A DNA stretch of 64,000 nt from Burkholderiales bacterium (GCA_016200895.1 JACQDX010000132.1:1-64000), one strand, 5' to 3'. Counted from the stretch's first letter, positions 1 to 10,424 are shown. Notes: a model not told the origin generated them from the letters alone. Numbers and translations: made by a program.

Positions 1-1745
1 CCATAAGCTTCTACATTCAATTCGGTCGCCTTCGCCTGAGCCTCACCGATTTGCTGGATTTGATAAGCCTCTGCATTAGCCAGGGTACGTTTGGCATCTG
101 CGGCACCAGAAGCAACCTGACGCGCTTCCTCGGCTGCCTTGATCGCTTTTTGTACAGCCGCACTACCCTGGTTTTCTGCAATCTTGACAGCCAATTCTGA
201 TTCAGTAATGGCTGTTTGCTGCTTTGCCCTGGCTTCTGCTTCGCGCAAGATACGCTCTTGCACTGCTGCGGTTTCCTTGGTTTTATAGGTTTCCAGTTGC
301 TCTCTGGAGACCTGGCGCTCACGTAATTGTTTCAGGATCACTTCGATCTGGGTATCACCATTCTTGGCGCGCGGTGTGCCAATCAAGACTTCATTCAGGG
401 TCAGGTTATAGCCTTCAAAATTCTTCCGCATTTCTGCTTTGGCACGCTCCTGTATGTCTGAACGCTCTTGCAGCAATTCAATAAGTGTTTTGCCCTGACC
501 TATGTTTTTAAAATAGGCTGCGACCATGGGGTCCAGTGTCTGTTCTACCAGTTTTTGGATATCGCCAAACCTTTGTATAACCAGCGGCGCCATTTTATAG
601 TCGATATTGACGACTACCGATAAAGGCAGGTCCGGTTCGAACGCATCTTTGGTGATAAGGGATACTTCGCTCAGGTGTTTGTCCAGTTCGTGCGAACCAA
701 CCTGACCCGATTGCCATTTCAAGATGAAATTGGTAGTAGGTACATCGATGACACGTTTGGCATAGGGATTCAGCGCATATTTACCAGGTAACAATGGTGT
801 TACCTGTACGCCTTTTTCATCGCTACTGACCAGTTCACCATGGCGGTAGGCATCACCTGTGACGTCATTACCTGCTTTGCCTGTATAAGACACTACAACA
901 CCGACATAGCCAACTGGCACTACACGTTTCTCAACTATTTCATAACTGGCGAAACGTGCGTTCAGGTAATAAGTACCTTCGACCAGGACTTGTAATTGAC
1001 GCCCCTTGTAACCACCGGCATCTATGAATACCTCTGGATTCTGGAAATCATGATGGTAACTACGCTCTTGATGCGGATCTGCACCAACTACCGGAGCAAC
1101 AATCGTTCCCTCAGGCAAAGACTGACCTTCATGTGTGGTAATCACCGCCAGTTTATCGTCCCGTATAACTAAGGGAAGAAAACCATTGCGCAAACGCAGT
1201 TCATCCAGCATTTCAGCCAATTGCCCGACGACGATACCATCGTTACTGATATTGCTATCACCAGGCAAAGGCAAGGCATACACGCGCTCAGCAGTCAGCA
1301 CCACGAATTGCGCAAGGTTGATGGCATATGTACCTTCACGCAGTATCTTGCGTTGCAAACCTTTTTGACCAGCATTGGTCAGGAAGCTGCGTACATCAGT
1401 AAAATCATTGGCTTCCTTATTACAAGCCAGGTTTTGAGTTGGTGCCATGGCTTGTCCATCGCGGGCAAATACATAAGCCAACGTACCTTGTTGTATCGTC
1501 ACCAGGTCATGTCTGTGGATGGAATATTGAAATGGGAAAAACATATGGAAACCACCGCGCAAAACTTCAGGCTGAAAACCAGCTTCGCCATTCAGTGCAA
1601 TAAATCCATGCTGCACAGAACCACTTGTTGACCATTTTTTTTCGACGATACCGATTTTTTCATTCGAGATATACACCAATACATTACTGCTATACAACAG
1701 CAAAATCATGACAGCAACAACGACTGCCAAAATAATTTCAAACAT
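1..1745 (-). CDS. Large SPFH/Band-7 (flotillin-like) membrane protein, partial
   Basis: The ORF runs off the left edge (581 codons visible, C-terminus missing), so the ORF track does not list it. The ATG at 1745 follows AAAGAGG at good spacing. The product starts MFEIILAVVVAVMILLLYSS, one N-terminal membrane anchor. A long SPFH-type region follows, then an Ala/Glu/Lys/Gln-rich heptad region from about residue 470 to the edge, expected to form a coiled coil. SPFH proteins oligomerise into membrane scaffolds or microdomains; the cargo here is unknown. It is the last gene of a run nfeD, QmcA-like, this gene. It is much longer than stomatin-type SPFH proteins, so flotillin-like is a description, not a firm subfamily call. 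Confidence 0.85.
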   Translation of the reverse strand, partial: MFEIILAVVVAVMILLLYSSNVLVYISNEKIGIVEKKWSTSGSVQHGFIALNGEAGFQPEVLRGGFHMFFPFQYSIHRHDLVTIQQGTLAYVFARDGQAMAPTQNLACNKEANDFTDVRSFLTNAGQKGLQRKILREGTYAINLAQFVVLTAERVYALPLPGDSNISNDGIVVGQLAEMLDELRLRNGFLPLVIRDDKLAVITTHEGQSLPEGTIVAPVVGADPHQERSYHHDFQNPEVFIDAGGYKGRQLQVLVEGTYYLNARFASYEIVEKRVVPVGYVGVVVSYTGKAGNDVTGDAYRHGELVSSDEKGVQVTPLLPGKYALNPYAKRVIDVPTTNFILKWQSGQVGSHELDKHLSEVSLITKDAFEPDLPLSVVVNIDYKMAPLVIQRFGDIQKLVEQTLDPMVAAYFKNIGQGKTLIELLQERSDIQERAKAEMRKNFEGYNLTLNEVLIGTPRAKNGDTQIEVILKQLRERQVSREQLETYKTKETAAVQERILREAEARAKQQTAITESELAVKIAENQGSAAVQKAIKAAEEARQVASGAADAKRTLANAEAYQIQQIGEAQAKATELNVEAY

Positions 1746-1880
1746 ACTTAGCCTCTTTTAAAGTCCCAGTTTTTCAGAAATGCAGCAGCTCTACTGGCAT
1801 CTGGGAGATGTCAGCAGTACAACGAAATTTTGTGTGAGTAGTGTTACGACAATGAGGAACCTGTCACGCCCCTCATTTTA

Positions 1881-2831
1881 TTAGACAGGTCGTCGTGGAG
1901 ATTCAATAACAGCAGGTTTCTGAGATTTAACAACTTGCATGGCTGTCGCTATCAGGCCGCTCATATCACCCAGATTGGCCGGGATGATAATCGAGTTATT
2001 GGTTTTGGCCAGATTGGCAAATGCTGCCACATATTGCTCAGCCACTTTCAGGTTAGCTGCATCAGAGCCGCCTGGTAATTGCATCGCTGCAGCAGTTTTG
2101 CGTATCGCTTCTGCGCTGGCTTCTGCAATCGATAAAATAGCAGCGGCCTGACCTTGTGCGCGGTTAATCGACGCCTGTTTTTCGCCTTCAGATTTGGCAA
2201 TCGAAGCTTCACGTTCACCAGTGGCGATATTGATCTGCTCTTGCTTGCGGCCTTCAGAAGCAGCGATCAGGGCACGTTTTTCACGCTCGGCTGTAATTTG
2301 CGCCTGCATCGCATGCAAGATTTCTTTTGGTGGGGTCAAATCCTTGATCTCATAGCGCAGGACTTTTACGCCCCAGTTAGCAGCAGACTCATCAATTGCA
2401 TTCACGATCGTGGTATTGATGTGATCGCGTTCTTCAAAGGTTTTATCCAATTCCATTTTGCCGATAACTGAACGCAAGGTGGTTTGCGCCAGTTGTGTGA
2501 TCGCTGCAATATAGTTTGAAGAACCATATGAGGCGCGCATGGCATCGGTAATCTGGAAATACAATATGCCGTCCACTTGCAACTGCGTATTGTCCCTGGT
2601 GATACAAACTTGCGGCGGCACATCCAGCGGAATTTCTTTCAATATGTGTTTATAAGCGATGCGATCAACAAAAGGCACCACGATATTTAAGCCTGGCCCC
2701 AGGGTGGCATGATATTTACCCAGGCGTTCTACCACCCAGGCATGCTGTTGTGGTACGACATTGATGGTTTTAAAAACAAATACCATGGCCAACACCAATA
2801 AAACCAGAGCGACGCTACCTATATTTTCCAT
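1881..2831 (-). CDS. qmcA: QmcA/paraslipin-type SPFH (stomatin-like) protein
   Basis: The 316-aa protein has one N-terminal membrane segment (about residues 5-22), then the SPFH core beginning VVPQQHAWVVERLGKYH and continuing to about residue 180. A charged coiled-coil stretch (AEREKRALIAASEGRKQEQ) and an Ala-rich C-terminal segment follow. Length and order match the QmcA/slipin family, membrane-bound oligomers that act with NfeD partners and membrane proteases. It lies 63 nt downstream of the NfeD gene and 135 nt upstream of the second SPFH gene, consistent with one operon. The family call is firm; the symbol rests on similarity to E. coli QmcA. Confidence 0.88.
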   Translation of the reverse strand: MENIGSVALVLLVLAMVFVFKTINVVPQQHAWVVERLGKYHATLGPGLNIVVPFVDRIAYKHILKEIPLDVPPQVCITRDNTQLQVDGILYFQITDAMRASYGSSNYIAAITQLAQTTLRSVIGKMELDKTFEERDHINTTIVNAIDESAANWGVKVLRYEIKDLTPPKEILHAMQAQITAEREKRALIAASEGRKQEQINIATGEREASIAKSEGEKQASINRAQGQAAAILSIAEASAEAIRKTAAAMQLPGGSDAANLKVAEQYVAAFANLAKTNNSIIIPANLGDMSGLIATAMQVVKSQKPAVIESPRRPV

Positions 2832-2894
2832 ATCCTTACCTTTATTGTTATTCAGACTGTTTTATATTGATTTTTATATTGATCTTAAGTACTG

Positions 2895-3329
2895 CTATGA
2901 AGGCTTTACAATCAAACGGCTACCTTGTATTTCTTCAATAATATAAGCACCGGGATAGCCTGCCGAGTGCTGCAATTCAACATCCCACATGGCACCGCGA
3001 TACATGGTTCTTGCGGCAAACTTGCCATTCCCTAATTCTTTCCACTCATTGACTTGCAAGATTTGCCCTATATCCATATTCACATTTGGGTCACGGGCAG
3101 CATTTGCATTTTCTTTCCAGCCATATTTACTCTTGTGTAAGGCTGTGGTTGCGAGCGCGCCGACAACAGCCGCAACAATCATCTGGCTCTCTGAACCCAG
3201 CTGAAATACAGCTGCCAAAGCACCTGCCACAAGTCCGATTGAAATCATCAATAAATAAAAGGTGCCTGTGAACAATTCAAATATCACGACCAGGCCCGCC
3301 AGTATCATCCACATCATCCATCCGTTCAT
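2895..3329 (-). CDS. NfeD-family membrane protein
   Basis: The 144-aa protein has three closely packed hydrophobic segments (about residues 6-24, 28-44 and 48-64) and a soluble C-terminal domain (about 75-144) of the size of the NfeD OB-fold. It lacks the long N-terminal serine-protease domain, so it is the short NfeD type. The start is supported by AAGGAG upstream of the ATG. Short NfeD proteins are nearly always encoded beside SPFH genes and are thought to work with them in the membrane. That fits this operon, where it precedes a QmcA-like gene. Confidence 0.88.
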   Translation of the reverse strand: MNGWMMWMILAGLVVIFELFTGTFYLLMISIGLVAGALAAVFQLGSESQMIVAAVVGALATTALHKSKYGWKENANAARDPNVNMDIGQILQVNEWKELGNGKFAARTMYRGAMWDVELQHSAGYPGAYIIEEIQGSRLIVKPS

Positions 3330-3440
3330 ATTCTTATTCTCCTTATCAATTTTTGTACTTATCTACACTGCTGCTTTTACATTTTCTACGACTTGCTTAT
3401 ATTTTTCATCGGTAATCGCCATAGAAATTTACTCACAAAA

Positions 3441-3476
3441 AAGCCCCCGTTACCGCATGTGGTAACGAGGGCTTTT
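3441..3476 (-). terminator. Orphan rho-independent terminator upstream of nfeD
   Basis: GCCCCCGTTACC pairs with GGTAACGAGGGC around a 6-nt loop. Read on the minus strand the stem is followed by six T. The nearest upstream minus-strand gene, ppsA, already has its own terminator at 3596-3633, so this second one lacks an obvious client. On the plus strand only four T follow. The gene-free stretch 3330-3651 holds just these two hairpins, a possible small RNA between them, and a 19-codon ORF (3363-3422, minus) without a good ribosome site. Confidence 0.75.
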
Positions 3477-3595
3477 CCAAGAGTTTTGTTGAAGTATTGA
3501 TTTTCTTTTTCTTAAGTTTCGACATCGGTAGTCTAGTCTTAATTTTAAAAAATACAAGGGGTCACATTCGATTTATGTTGCGGCGCACCAACAAG

Positions 3596-3633
3596 AAAAA
3601 ACGAGAGTCCTTTTTCAAGGAACTCTCGTTTTT
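3596..3633 (-). terminator. Terminator of ppsA
   Basis: ACGAGAGT and CCTT pair with AAGG and ACTCTCGT across a 4-nt loop with a single bulged A, followed by a T-run on the minus strand. It lies 19 nt past the ppsA stop codon. Confidence 0.8.
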
Positions 3634-3651
3634 AACTTCAATTCAAACTAC

Positions 3652-6069
3652 TTATTTTCCGACTGCTGCCAGTTTCTGCCAGGTATCAATCACAGAATCA
3701 GGGTTCAGGGAAATCGATTCTATTCCCTCCTTCATCAGCCATTCAGCAAAGTCAGGATGGTCAGATGGCCATTGGCCGCAGATGCCGACGTACTTGTCAA
3801 GTTTGCGGCAAGCAGCGATGGCGCGTGACAGCAAGGCGCGTACTGCAGGGTCGCGTTCATCGAAATCTGCTGCCAGCAATTCCATACCAGAGTCGCGATC
3901 CAGCCCCAGTGTCAACTGAGTCAAATCATTGGAGCCGATAGAGAAACCGTCAAAAAATTGCAGGAATTCTTCTGCCAGAATTGCATTCGATGGGACTTCA
4001 CACATCATGATCAAACGCAAGCCATTTTCGCCGCGCTTGAGACCATTTTTTGCCAACAGATTCACGACTTTTTCAGCCTGACCCAGGGTACGTACGAATG
4101 GCACCATGATTTCTACATTGGTCAGGCCCATTTCGTTACGTACGCGTTTCATGGCCTGGCATTCCATTTCGAATGACTCAGCAAAATCTGGTGCCAGATA
4201 GCGCGCGGCACCACGGAAGCCCAGCATAGGATTTTCTTCATCCGGTTCGTAGCGTGATCCACCTATGAGTTTCTTGTACTCATTCGATTTAAAGTCAGAC
4301 AAACGGACAATGACTTTCTTGGGCCAGAATGCAGCAGCAATGGTCGCAATACCTTCTGCCAGTTTGTCGACATAAAAGGCTCTTGGAGATGCATGTCCAC
4401 GTGCAACAGATTCCACTGCTTTTTTGAGATCAGCATCAATATTCGGGTATTCCAGAATCGCTTTTGGATGTACGCCGATGTTATTGTTGATGATGAATTC
4501 CAGACGTGCCAGACCAACGCCTTCATTCGGCACCGACTGGAAGTCAAATGCCAGTTGAGGATTGCCAACATTGAGCATGATCTTCAAAGGCAGCTTGGGC
4601 AATTCGCCACGCAATTCCTCAGTGACTTCAGTTTCCAGCAAGCCATCGTAAATCTTGCCTTCATCACCTTCAGCACAAGACACTGTTACCAAAGTGCCGT
4701 CTTTCAGCAAATCGGTCGCATCTTCGCAGCCCACTACGGCTGGCACGCCCAGTTCACGCGCGATAATCGCTGCATGGCAGGTGCGGCCACCACGATTGGT
4801 GACGATGGCTGCAGCGCGCTTCATGACGGGCTCCCAGTTGGGGTCAGTCATATCTGCAACCAGTACGTCGCCTGGCTGCACTCTTTCCATCTCGGATGGA
4901 TCATGAATCACGCGCACGCGACCCGCACCAATTTTTTGGCCAATGGCACGGCCCGATACCAGTACCGTGCCACTGCCCTTCAGTTTGAAGCGCTGTTGTG
5001 CATCAGTAGGTTTTTGTTGAGATTTGACGGTCTCTGGACGTGCTTGCAGGATATATAGTTTGCCGTCACGGCCATCCTTGCCCCATTCAATGTCCATAGG
5101 GCGACCATAATGCTTCTCGATGATGGTCGCGTATTTAGCCAGCTCCACCACTTCAGTATCATTCAGAGAATAACGGTTGCGCAATTCCACTGGCACATCT
5201 ACCGTTTTGACCGAGCGGCCAGCCTTGGCTTCGCCAGTAAATTCCATCTTGATGAGTTTGGACCCGATATTACGGCGTATGACAGGTAATTTGCCCAGTT
5301 CCAGCATAGGTTTGTGGACATAGAATTCGTCAGGATTAACCGCACCCTGTACCACGGTTTCACCGAGGCCGTAGCTGGAAGTAATGAAAACTACGTCCTT
5401 AAAACCGGATTCTGTATCTATCGTGAACATGACGCCAGCGGCACCCAGATCAGAGCGCACCATGCGCTGCACGCCAGCAGACAAGGCGACTTCGGCATGG
5501 GTAAAGCCTTTATGAACACGGTAAGAAATCGCCCTGTCGTTGTACAGTGAGGCAAATACGTGTTTCATTGCCTCCAGAATATTGTCAATTCCGACAACAT
5601 TCAAGAAAGTTTCTTGCTGACCAGCGAAAGACGCATCAGGCAAATCTTCTGCTGTAGCCGAAGAACGCACGGCAAATGACATTTCAGCCGTAGAGTCAGA
5701 AACCAGCTTGTTGTAAAACTCTTCTATCTCCGCGAGCAAGCGCGGCTGAAAAGGCGTGTCTATAATCCATTGACGGATATCGGCACCAGCTCTTGCCAGT
5801 TCCTTGACATCGTCGATATTCAGATGTTCGAGACGATCGGCAATACGTTTTTCCAGTGGCAAACCGCCGTCGATACTATGCGTCAGGAAATCACGAAAAG
5901 CATGGGCAGTGGTGGCAAAACCGCCGGGAACACGCACACCTGCTGTTGCCAGCTGGCTAATCATTTCGCCTAATGAAGCATTTTTTCCGCCGACGGATTC
6001 AACATCCGTCATGCGTAAATGCTCAAACGAGGCAACATAAGTTGCTTCAGTAATTGCTGCGTTGGACAT
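3652..6069 (-). CDS. ppsA: Phosphoenolpyruvate synthase
   Basis: PEP synthase converts pyruvate and ATP to PEP, AMP and phosphate, feeding gluconeogenesis. The 805-aa protein has the expected order: an N-terminal ATP-binding domain ([11 protein letters not shown] near residue 27; [18 protein letters not shown] near 140), a swivelling phosphohistidine domain ([18 protein letters not shown] near 425, containing the catalytic His), and a C-terminal PEP-binding barrel ending near CGQWPSD. Length agrees with the family (about 790-800 aa). It is divergent from its regulator ppsR across about 230 bp and ends in its own terminator. No truncation is seen. Confidence 0.97.
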   Translation of the reverse strand: MSNAAITEATYVASFEHLRMTDVESVGGKNASLGEMISQLATAGVRVPGGFATTAHAFRDFLTHSIDGGLPLEKRIADRLEHLNIDDVKELARAGADIRQWIIDTPFQPRLLAEIEEFYNKLVSDSTAEMSFAVRSSATAEDLPDASFAGQQETFLNVVGIDNILEAMKHVFASLYNDRAISYRVHKGFTHAEVALSAGVQRMVRSDLGAAGVMFTIDTESGFKDVVFITSSYGLGETVVQGAVNPDEFYVHKPMLELGKLPVIRRNIGSKLIKMEFTGEAKAGRSVKTVDVPVELRNRYSLNDTEVVELAKYATIIEKHYGRPMDIEWGKDGRDGKLYILQARPETVKSQQKPTDAQQRFKLKGSGTVLVSGRAIGQKIGAGRVRVIHDPSEMERVQPGDVLVADMTDPNWEPVMKRAAAIVTNRGGRTCHAAIIARELGVPAVVGCEDATDLLKDGTLVTVSCAEGDEGKIYDGLLETEVTEELRGELPKLPLKIMLNVGNPQLAFDFQSVPNEGVGLARLEFIINNNIGVHPKAILEYPNIDADLKKAVESVARGHASPRAFYVDKLAEGIATIAAAFWPKKVIVRLSDFKSNEYKKLIGGSRYEPDEENPMLGFRGAARYLAPDFAESFEMECQAMKRVRNEMGLTNVEIMVPFVRTLGQAEKVVNLLAKNGLKRGENGLRLIMMCEVPSNAILAEEFLQFFDGFSIGSNDLTQLTLGLDRDSGMELLAADFDERDPAVRALLSRAIAACRKLDKYVGICGQWPSDHPDFAEWLMKEGIESISLNPDSVIDTWQKLAAVGK

Positions 6070-6301
6070 AACAACCTCTTTTTGATGGTAAGAAATCTTT
6101 GCTGTTTAATGTCGTGCTACTTCGTATCCCGCTGATTTTTTGTTATTCTTGAGGCGAGCTACGCGTGACATGCTGTTGCAGCATTTTACATTGTGTCCTG
6201 CAAGATTTATCTAAACGGAATAAGAATTTGCAGTCTTTTTTGTTTCTAAGAGTACAAATATATTCCGTCCAGTCTATTGCCATTATTTATATAAAATTAT
6301 C

Positions 6302-7150
6302 ATGTCAGATACTCCCCAGCAAGCACGGCCAGCAGCTAACCGTACCGTCTTTTTTGTTTCCGATGGCACTGGCATCACCGCAGAAACCTTTGGTCATTCG
6401 GTATTGACGCAATTTGACTTGAAATTCAAACAAGTCCGCCTGCCCTTTATCGATACACTGGAAAAAGCCCACGATGCCGTGCGCAAGATCAATGATGCCT
6501 ATACAGCTGAAGGCAATCGCCCTATTGTGTTTTCCACTCTGGTAAAAACTGACCTGGCTGGCGTTGTTTTTAAATCCAAAGGTTTGCACATGGATTTGAT
6601 ACAAACCTTTGTGTCTCCGTTGGAGCAAGAGCTGGGCATCAAGTCCACCCATACCATAGGGCGCAGTCACAATATTACGGATTCTGAAGAGTATAAAAAC
6701 AGGATAGAAGCTATCAATTTCTCTTTGGCGCATGATGATGGTCAGTCGAACAAGAACTTATCGACTACCGATGTGATCCTGGTAGGCGTTTCGCGTTCGG
6801 GCAAAACTCCCACTACGCTGTATCTGGCGATGCAATATGGCATCAAGGCAGCAAATTACCCATTGATCCCTGATGATTTTGAACGTGGCAGGTTGCCATC
6901 GGCATTGCCTGAATTTAAAAGCAAGATTTTTGGCCTCAGTATTGCACCTGAACGTCTGTCCGAAATTCGCAACGAACGCCGTCCAGGCAGTAAATATGCT
7001 TCACTGGAAAACTGCCGTTACGAAGTCAACGAGGCGGAACTGATGATGAAGCGCGAAGGCATACGTTGGCTGTCATCAACTGCAAAATCGATAGAAGAGA
7101 TTTCGACCACGATTTTGCAGGAAATTAAATCTGACGTACGGATTTACTGA
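6302..7150 (+). CDS. ppsR: PEP synthase regulatory protein (kinase/pyrophosphorylase, DUF299)
   Basis: The 282-aa protein begins with [17 protein letters not shown] and has the P-loop-like [15 protein letters not shown] near residue 155, both hallmarks of the PpsR/DUF299 family. These bifunctional enzymes inactivate PEP synthase by ADP-dependent threonine phosphorylation and reactivate it by phosphate-dependent dephosphorylation. Divergent placement beside ppsA supports this role. The ATG at 6302 is not preceded by a clear Shine-Dalgarno; the AT-rich upstream TTTATATAAAATTATC could hold a promoter very close to the start. The 3' end overlaps the convergent methyltransferase gene by 7 nt. Confidence 0.95.
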   Translation: MSDTPQQARPAANRTVFFVSDGTGITAETFGHSVLTQFDLKFKQVRLPFIDTLEKAHDAVRKINDAYTAEGNRPIVFSTLVKTDLAGVVFKSKGLHMDLIQTFVSPLEQELGIKSTHTIGRSHNITDSEEYKNRIEAINFSLAHDDGQSNKNLSTTDVILVGVSRSGKTPTTLYLAMQYGIKAANYPLIPDDFERGRLPSALPEFKSKIFGLSIAPERLSEIRNERRPGSKYASLENCRYEVNEAELMMKREGIRWLSSTAKSIEEISTTILQEIKSDVRIY

Positions 7151-7941
7151 GCTTTTGTATCCAACTGCTGCCGCACCTGCTCAAAAAAGCAGATGGCAGC
7201 ACTAGCAGCCACATTCAGTGACTCTATTGCGGCTTGCTGGGGTATGGTCACTGTACTGGTGGCCATAGAGATCAACTCAGGTGAAACACCCTGCCCCTCA
7301 TGACCAAACAGCCAGACCACTTCCTGATTCAAATTGCTTTGATAAATAGTCTGCTTAGTATGAGAGCTGGTCGCCAGCACGGGTATCGTGGCGCTGCTCA
7401 ATAAGGCAGGCAAGTCGACATTTTCAAAAATATTCAGCAAAAAATGTGCTCCCATGCCTGCACGCATAACTTTGGGGGACCACGCAAACGCAGTGCCGGG
7501 GCTGCAAAATACATTTTTTATGCCTGCTGCAGCAGCACTGCGCAGGATGGAACCAAGGTTGCCGGGGTCTTGCAAATTATCCAGTACCACTGAAGATGAA
7601 GCCAAGGTAGCTGGAAACTCAGGCGCAGGTGTAGCAATGATAAACATCACACCTACCCCATGCTCAACCTGGCTTAGTGCCTTGTACAAGGCATCTGGCA
7701 AACAGATGCACTGCGTTCTGTGTTGCTCACTTTGTGCCACCACAGCGGCTACTTCGCCATGACGCAAGCTGCTTTCTGCAACAATGCAATATTCTGGTGT
7801 GCCAAGATGCTGAAAGTAGGCTTCGCACAAATGTACGCCATCGAGCAACGTGCGCCCAATCTTGCGTCTTGCCTGCGAACTGGTTGCGAGATGTTTGAAT
7901 TCCTTGTAGAGCGGATTGTCGCGGGAAGTAATCGATTTCAT
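7144..7941 (-). CDS. TrmH/SpoU-family RNA 2'-O-methyltransferase
   Basis: The 265-aa protein has a small N-terminal RNA-binding region ([20 protein letters not shown]) and a C-terminal SpoU knot domain with the three family motifs: [28 protein letters not shown] and [19 protein letters not shown]. Members methylate a ribose 2'-OH in rRNA or tRNA using S-adenosylmethionine. The arrangement resembles RlmB/TsnR-like enzymes, but the target nucleotide cannot be read from sequence. The start abuts the rnhB stop (7941/7942), so the two are probably cotranscribed. The 3' end overlaps ppsR by 7 nt on the opposite strand. Confidence 0.9.
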   Translation of the reverse strand: MKSITSRDNPLYKEFKHLATSSQARRKIGRTLLDGVHLCEAYFQHLGTPEYCIVAESSLRHGEVAAVVAQSEQHRTQCICLPDALYKALSQVEHGVGVMFIIATPAPEFPATLASSSVVLDNLQDPGNLGSILRSAAAAGIKNVFCSPGTAFAWSPKVMRAGMGAHFLLNIFENVDLPALLSSATIPVLATSSHTKQTIYQSNLNQEVVWLFGHEGQGVSPELISMATSTVTIPQQAAIESLNVAASAAICFFEQVRQQLDTKAQ

Positions 7942-8547
7942 TTATTTGAGTAAGGCTTTTACAGGCGCATAAGATTTTCTGTGTATCGGTGATACTCCAT
8001 GCTCACGCAAGCGCTCCAGATGCAAGGCTGTCGGATAGCCTTTATGCTGATCGAGCGCATATTGAGGATAAGTCTCATGTAGCTGCATCAACACGTGGTC
8101 ACGTGCTGTTTTTGCGAGTATCGATGCAGCGGATATCGCTGGCACCTTGTCATCACCCTTGACGATGGCTTCCGAAGCTATGGACATGACCGGGCAACGG
8201 TTGCCATCTATCAGTGCCAGCGTAGGCTGAACCGATAAACCTTCGACCGCACGTCGCATGGCCAGCATGGTGGCTTGCAGGATATTGAGTTCATCAATCT
8301 CTTGCTCAGAACATTCCGCAATACACCATGCAAGGGCACGCTCCTTGATTTCCAACGTTAGTTGCTCACGTTTTGCTTCGCTGAGTTTTTTTGAATCGCG
8401 CAGTCCGGTGATAGGACGATTCGGATCCAGAATCACGGCTGCAGCCATGACAGGACCCGCTAATGGCCCCCTGCCCGCTTCGTCCACACCACAAATTACT
8501 TCATTTTCATAATCAAACAAAGATAAACCAGGTGTCAGATCATGCAT
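7942..8547 (-). CDS. rnhB: Ribonuclease HII
   Basis: RNase HII cuts RNA in RNA-DNA hybrids and removes ribonucleotides misincorporated in DNA. The 201-aa protein shows the family signatures: [15 protein letters not shown] (catalytic Asp-Glu pair, near residue 20), [19 protein letters not shown] (catalytic Asp) and [14 protein letters not shown] (fourth acidic residue). Length is typical. The start overlaps the upstream glutaredoxin-like gene by 8 nt, and the stop touches the methyltransferase start, giving a tight three-gene unit. Confidence 0.97.
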   Translation of the reverse strand: MHDLTPGLSLFDYENEVICGVDEAGRGPLAGPVMAAAVILDPNRPITGLRDSKKLSEAKREQLTLEIKERALAWCIAECSEQEIDELNILQATMLAMRRAVEGLSVQPTLALIDGNRCPVMSIASEAIVKGDDKVPAISAASILAKTARDHVLMQLHETYPQYALDQHKGYPTALHLERLREHGVSPIHRKSYAPVKALLK

Positions 8548-8794
8548 GGAAAAAGGCCTTTAATGCAGCAGGGTCCAGATAGTAATGACAAATTCTTTGC
8601 TGATTCTGACCTTCTTTCTGCCCCACCAGGACTGGCACCAATTCATCGTACAGCGCCAGCACTTCATCATCCTGATCAACATCGACTACCTTGACGGTAA
8701 AGCCGTATTCAGGGCTATATGCTTGCAGCTGTTCGAGCATGTCATCGCAGAGATGACAATAACTGCGTGAGTAGAGTGTAAATTGAATCATCAT
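8540..8794 (-). CDS. Glutaredoxin-like (DUF836) thioredoxin-fold protein
   Basis: The 84-aa protein begins with a beta strand and a redox motif SYCHLCDDM (CxxC at residues 14-17), followed by a helix, then [21 protein letters not shown], which has the cis-proline position (VPV) of thioredoxin folds. This matches the short glutaredoxin-like DUF836 family found beside many housekeeping genes in betaproteobacteria. The substrate is unknown. It overlaps rnhB by 8 nt. The second of two adjacent ATGs could equally be the start. Confidence 0.85.
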   Translation of the reverse strand: MMIQFTLYSRSYCHLCDDMLEQLQAYSPEYGFTVKVVDVDQDDEVLALYDELVPVLVGQKEGQNQQRICHYYLDPAALKAFFHA

Positions 8795-8879
8795 TTTTGC
8801 CTAAAGTGGTGGGTACGCTCACATCATGCGCGTATTCTCCATCCCTGCATTATAAGTCGCCAATATCAGACCTACAAAA

Positions 8880-8910
8880 TAAAAAAGGCCACCTGAAAAC
8901 AGGTGGCCTT
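8880..8910 (-). terminator. Terminator of the rpoE-rseA-rseB-mucD unit
   Basis: A perfect 11-bp stem (AAGGCCACCTG / CAGGTGGCCTT) with an AAAA loop lies 18 nt beyond the mucD stop. A run of T follows on the minus strand. Confidence 0.9.
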
Positions 8911-8927
8911 CACATTATTTGAAAAGT

Positions 8928-10412
8928 TTATTGATTGGTCGGACGTACTGCCACGAATTTAGACACATCGCCACGCTTAACTAATAACAAAAGAGGTTTC
9001 TTTTGATCAACTTTTGCCATGACAGCGGCGAATTCCTTGGCGTCCTTGATATCTGTGTTAAAGATACGCGTGATGATGTCGCCTGCTTGCAGGCCAGCAC
9101 GAGCTGCGCCGCCTTCAGCAGTTTCCAGAATCACACCACCGCTAACATGAGCATCGCGTTTCTGCGCTTCTGTCAGGTCGGTGATAGTCAATCCAAACAC
9201 ATTGGTAGCTGGCTCAGCTTTTTGCTTGCCTGTTTTTACCGGGGTTTTTTCTGCATCGGCTTCAGCTACTGTGATGATGATATCTTTGGCTCCACCTTTG
9301 CGCCACACTGTCACCGTCGCTTTGCCGCCAGGTTTGATATCGCCAACCACGCGATTCAAATCGACTGCCCTGTCAATCGCTACACCATTCACTTTTTGAA
9401 TCACATCACCCACTTCGATCCCAGCTTTTTCTGCCGGCGAACCTGGCATGACACGCTGTATCAGTGCACCTTGAGCTTTTGCGAGACCCAAGCCTTCAGC
9501 AATGTCTTTAGGCACATCAATACGTTCCACCCCCAAATAACCACGAACCACTTTACCAGCAGATTTAAGTTGATCAACGACACGCATTGCCTCATCAATC
9601 GGGATGGCGAATGAAATGCCCATATAACCGCCAGAGCGGCTATAGATTTGCGAGTTCACACCAATCACTTCGCCACGCATATTGATCAGCGGCCCCCCAG
9701 AGTTGCCAGGGTTAACTGCCACGTCAGTTTGTATCAACGGCAGGTAATCACCCGTGTCACGTGCCTTGGCAGAAATAATGCCCGCGGTCACCGTATTGTC
9801 AAGGTCAAAAGGTGAACCGATAGCAATCACCCATTCACCCGCCTTGATCTTGTCAGAATCACCGATGGTGACGCGGGGTAATTTGCTGCTATCAATTTTC
9901 AAGACTGCCACATCAGTGCGGCGGTCTGCTCCAATGACTTTTGCCTTGAATTCACGCTTGTCTGTGAGCTTGACATAGACTTCGGATGCGCCATCGACGA
10001 CGTGTGCATTTGTTAATACATAGCCATCCTGGGAGATAATGAAACCAGAACCGACACCACGTGGTACTTCTTCCTCTTGTTGCTGAGGAGTCTGTTTACG
10101 GCCTTTTGGAGTAGGCTGTTGTTTTGGCGTTGGCATGGGAGTGCCAAAGAAGCGGCGGAAAAACTCCTGCATCTGCTCATCTTCAGCACTAGTGCCATTT
10201 TGATTTAACTGAACTTTTTCTGTTGTTCTGATATTCACGACGGCCGGACCTGATTTTTCCACCAGCTCAGTAAAATCAGGCAGGCCAGCGACGGCTGCAG
10301 CTTCCGCCACAGGATTGGCATTGATTGCGGTCGGCGCAATAAAACCCACGCAGGCACTCAAGACCAGGGTGGAAGCAATTTTTTCAATTGGAAAAAGTTT
10401 ATTCGCTTTCAT
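8928..10412 (-). CDS. mucD: Periplasmic Do-type serine protease/chaperone (MucD, DegP family)
   Basis: The 494-aa protein has an N-terminal signal peptide (cut near ALA-type residues 30-40), a trypsin-like domain and two PDZ domains (about 290-375 and 400-490). The catalytic triad is readable: His137 in TNAHVVDGA, Asp167 in RRTDVAVLKI, Ser238 in NPGNSGGPL. It degrades or refolds damaged envelope proteins. It is the last gene of the sigma-E operon, 12 nt after rseB, so its expression should rise with envelope stress. A Pro/Gln/Lys-rich loop (residues 92-115) precedes the protease core, as in other Do proteases with extended loops. Confidence 0.95.
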   Translation of the reverse strand: MKANKLFPIEKIASTLVLSACVGFIAPTAINANPVAEAAAVAGLPDFTELVEKSGPAVVNIRTTEKVQLNQNGTSAEDEQMQEFFRRFFGTPMPTPKQQPTPKGRKQTPQQQEEEVPRGVGSGFIISQDGYVLTNAHVVDGASEVYVKLTDKREFKAKVIGADRRTDVAVLKIDSSKLPRVTIGDSDKIKAGEWVIAIGSPFDLDNTVTAGIISAKARDTGDYLPLIQTDVAVNPGNSGGPLINMRGEVIGVNSQIYSRSGGYMGISFAIPIDEAMRVVDQLKSAGKVVRGYLGVERIDVPKDIAEGLGLAKAQGALIQRVMPGSPAEKAGIEVGDVIQKVNGVAIDRAVDLNRVVGDIKPGGKATVTVWRKGGAKDIIITVAEADAEKTPVKTGKQKAEPATNVFGLTITDLTEAQKRDAHVSGGVILETAEGGAARAGLQAGDIITRIFNTDIKDAKEFAAVMAKVDQKKPLLLLVKRGDVSKFVAVRPTNQ

Positions 10413-10424
10413 GGTGTCATTCGC

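Noticed and set aside
3550-3595. Possible IS or REP-associated transposase fragment (AAGGGGTCACATTCGATTTAT)
   Set aside because: Resembles a short leader common near some transposases, but no transposase codons follow and no repeat partner was found in the window.
4393-5058. 221-aa plus-strand ORF opposite ppsA
   Set aside because: Antisense shadow of a clear PEP synthase gene; its sequence is the reverse-strand reading of conserved codons and shows no family pattern.
9003-9614. 203-aa plus-strand ORF opposite mucD
   Set aside because: Lies wholly within the mucD coding region on the other strand, with no ribosome site and a composition typical of a shadow ORF.
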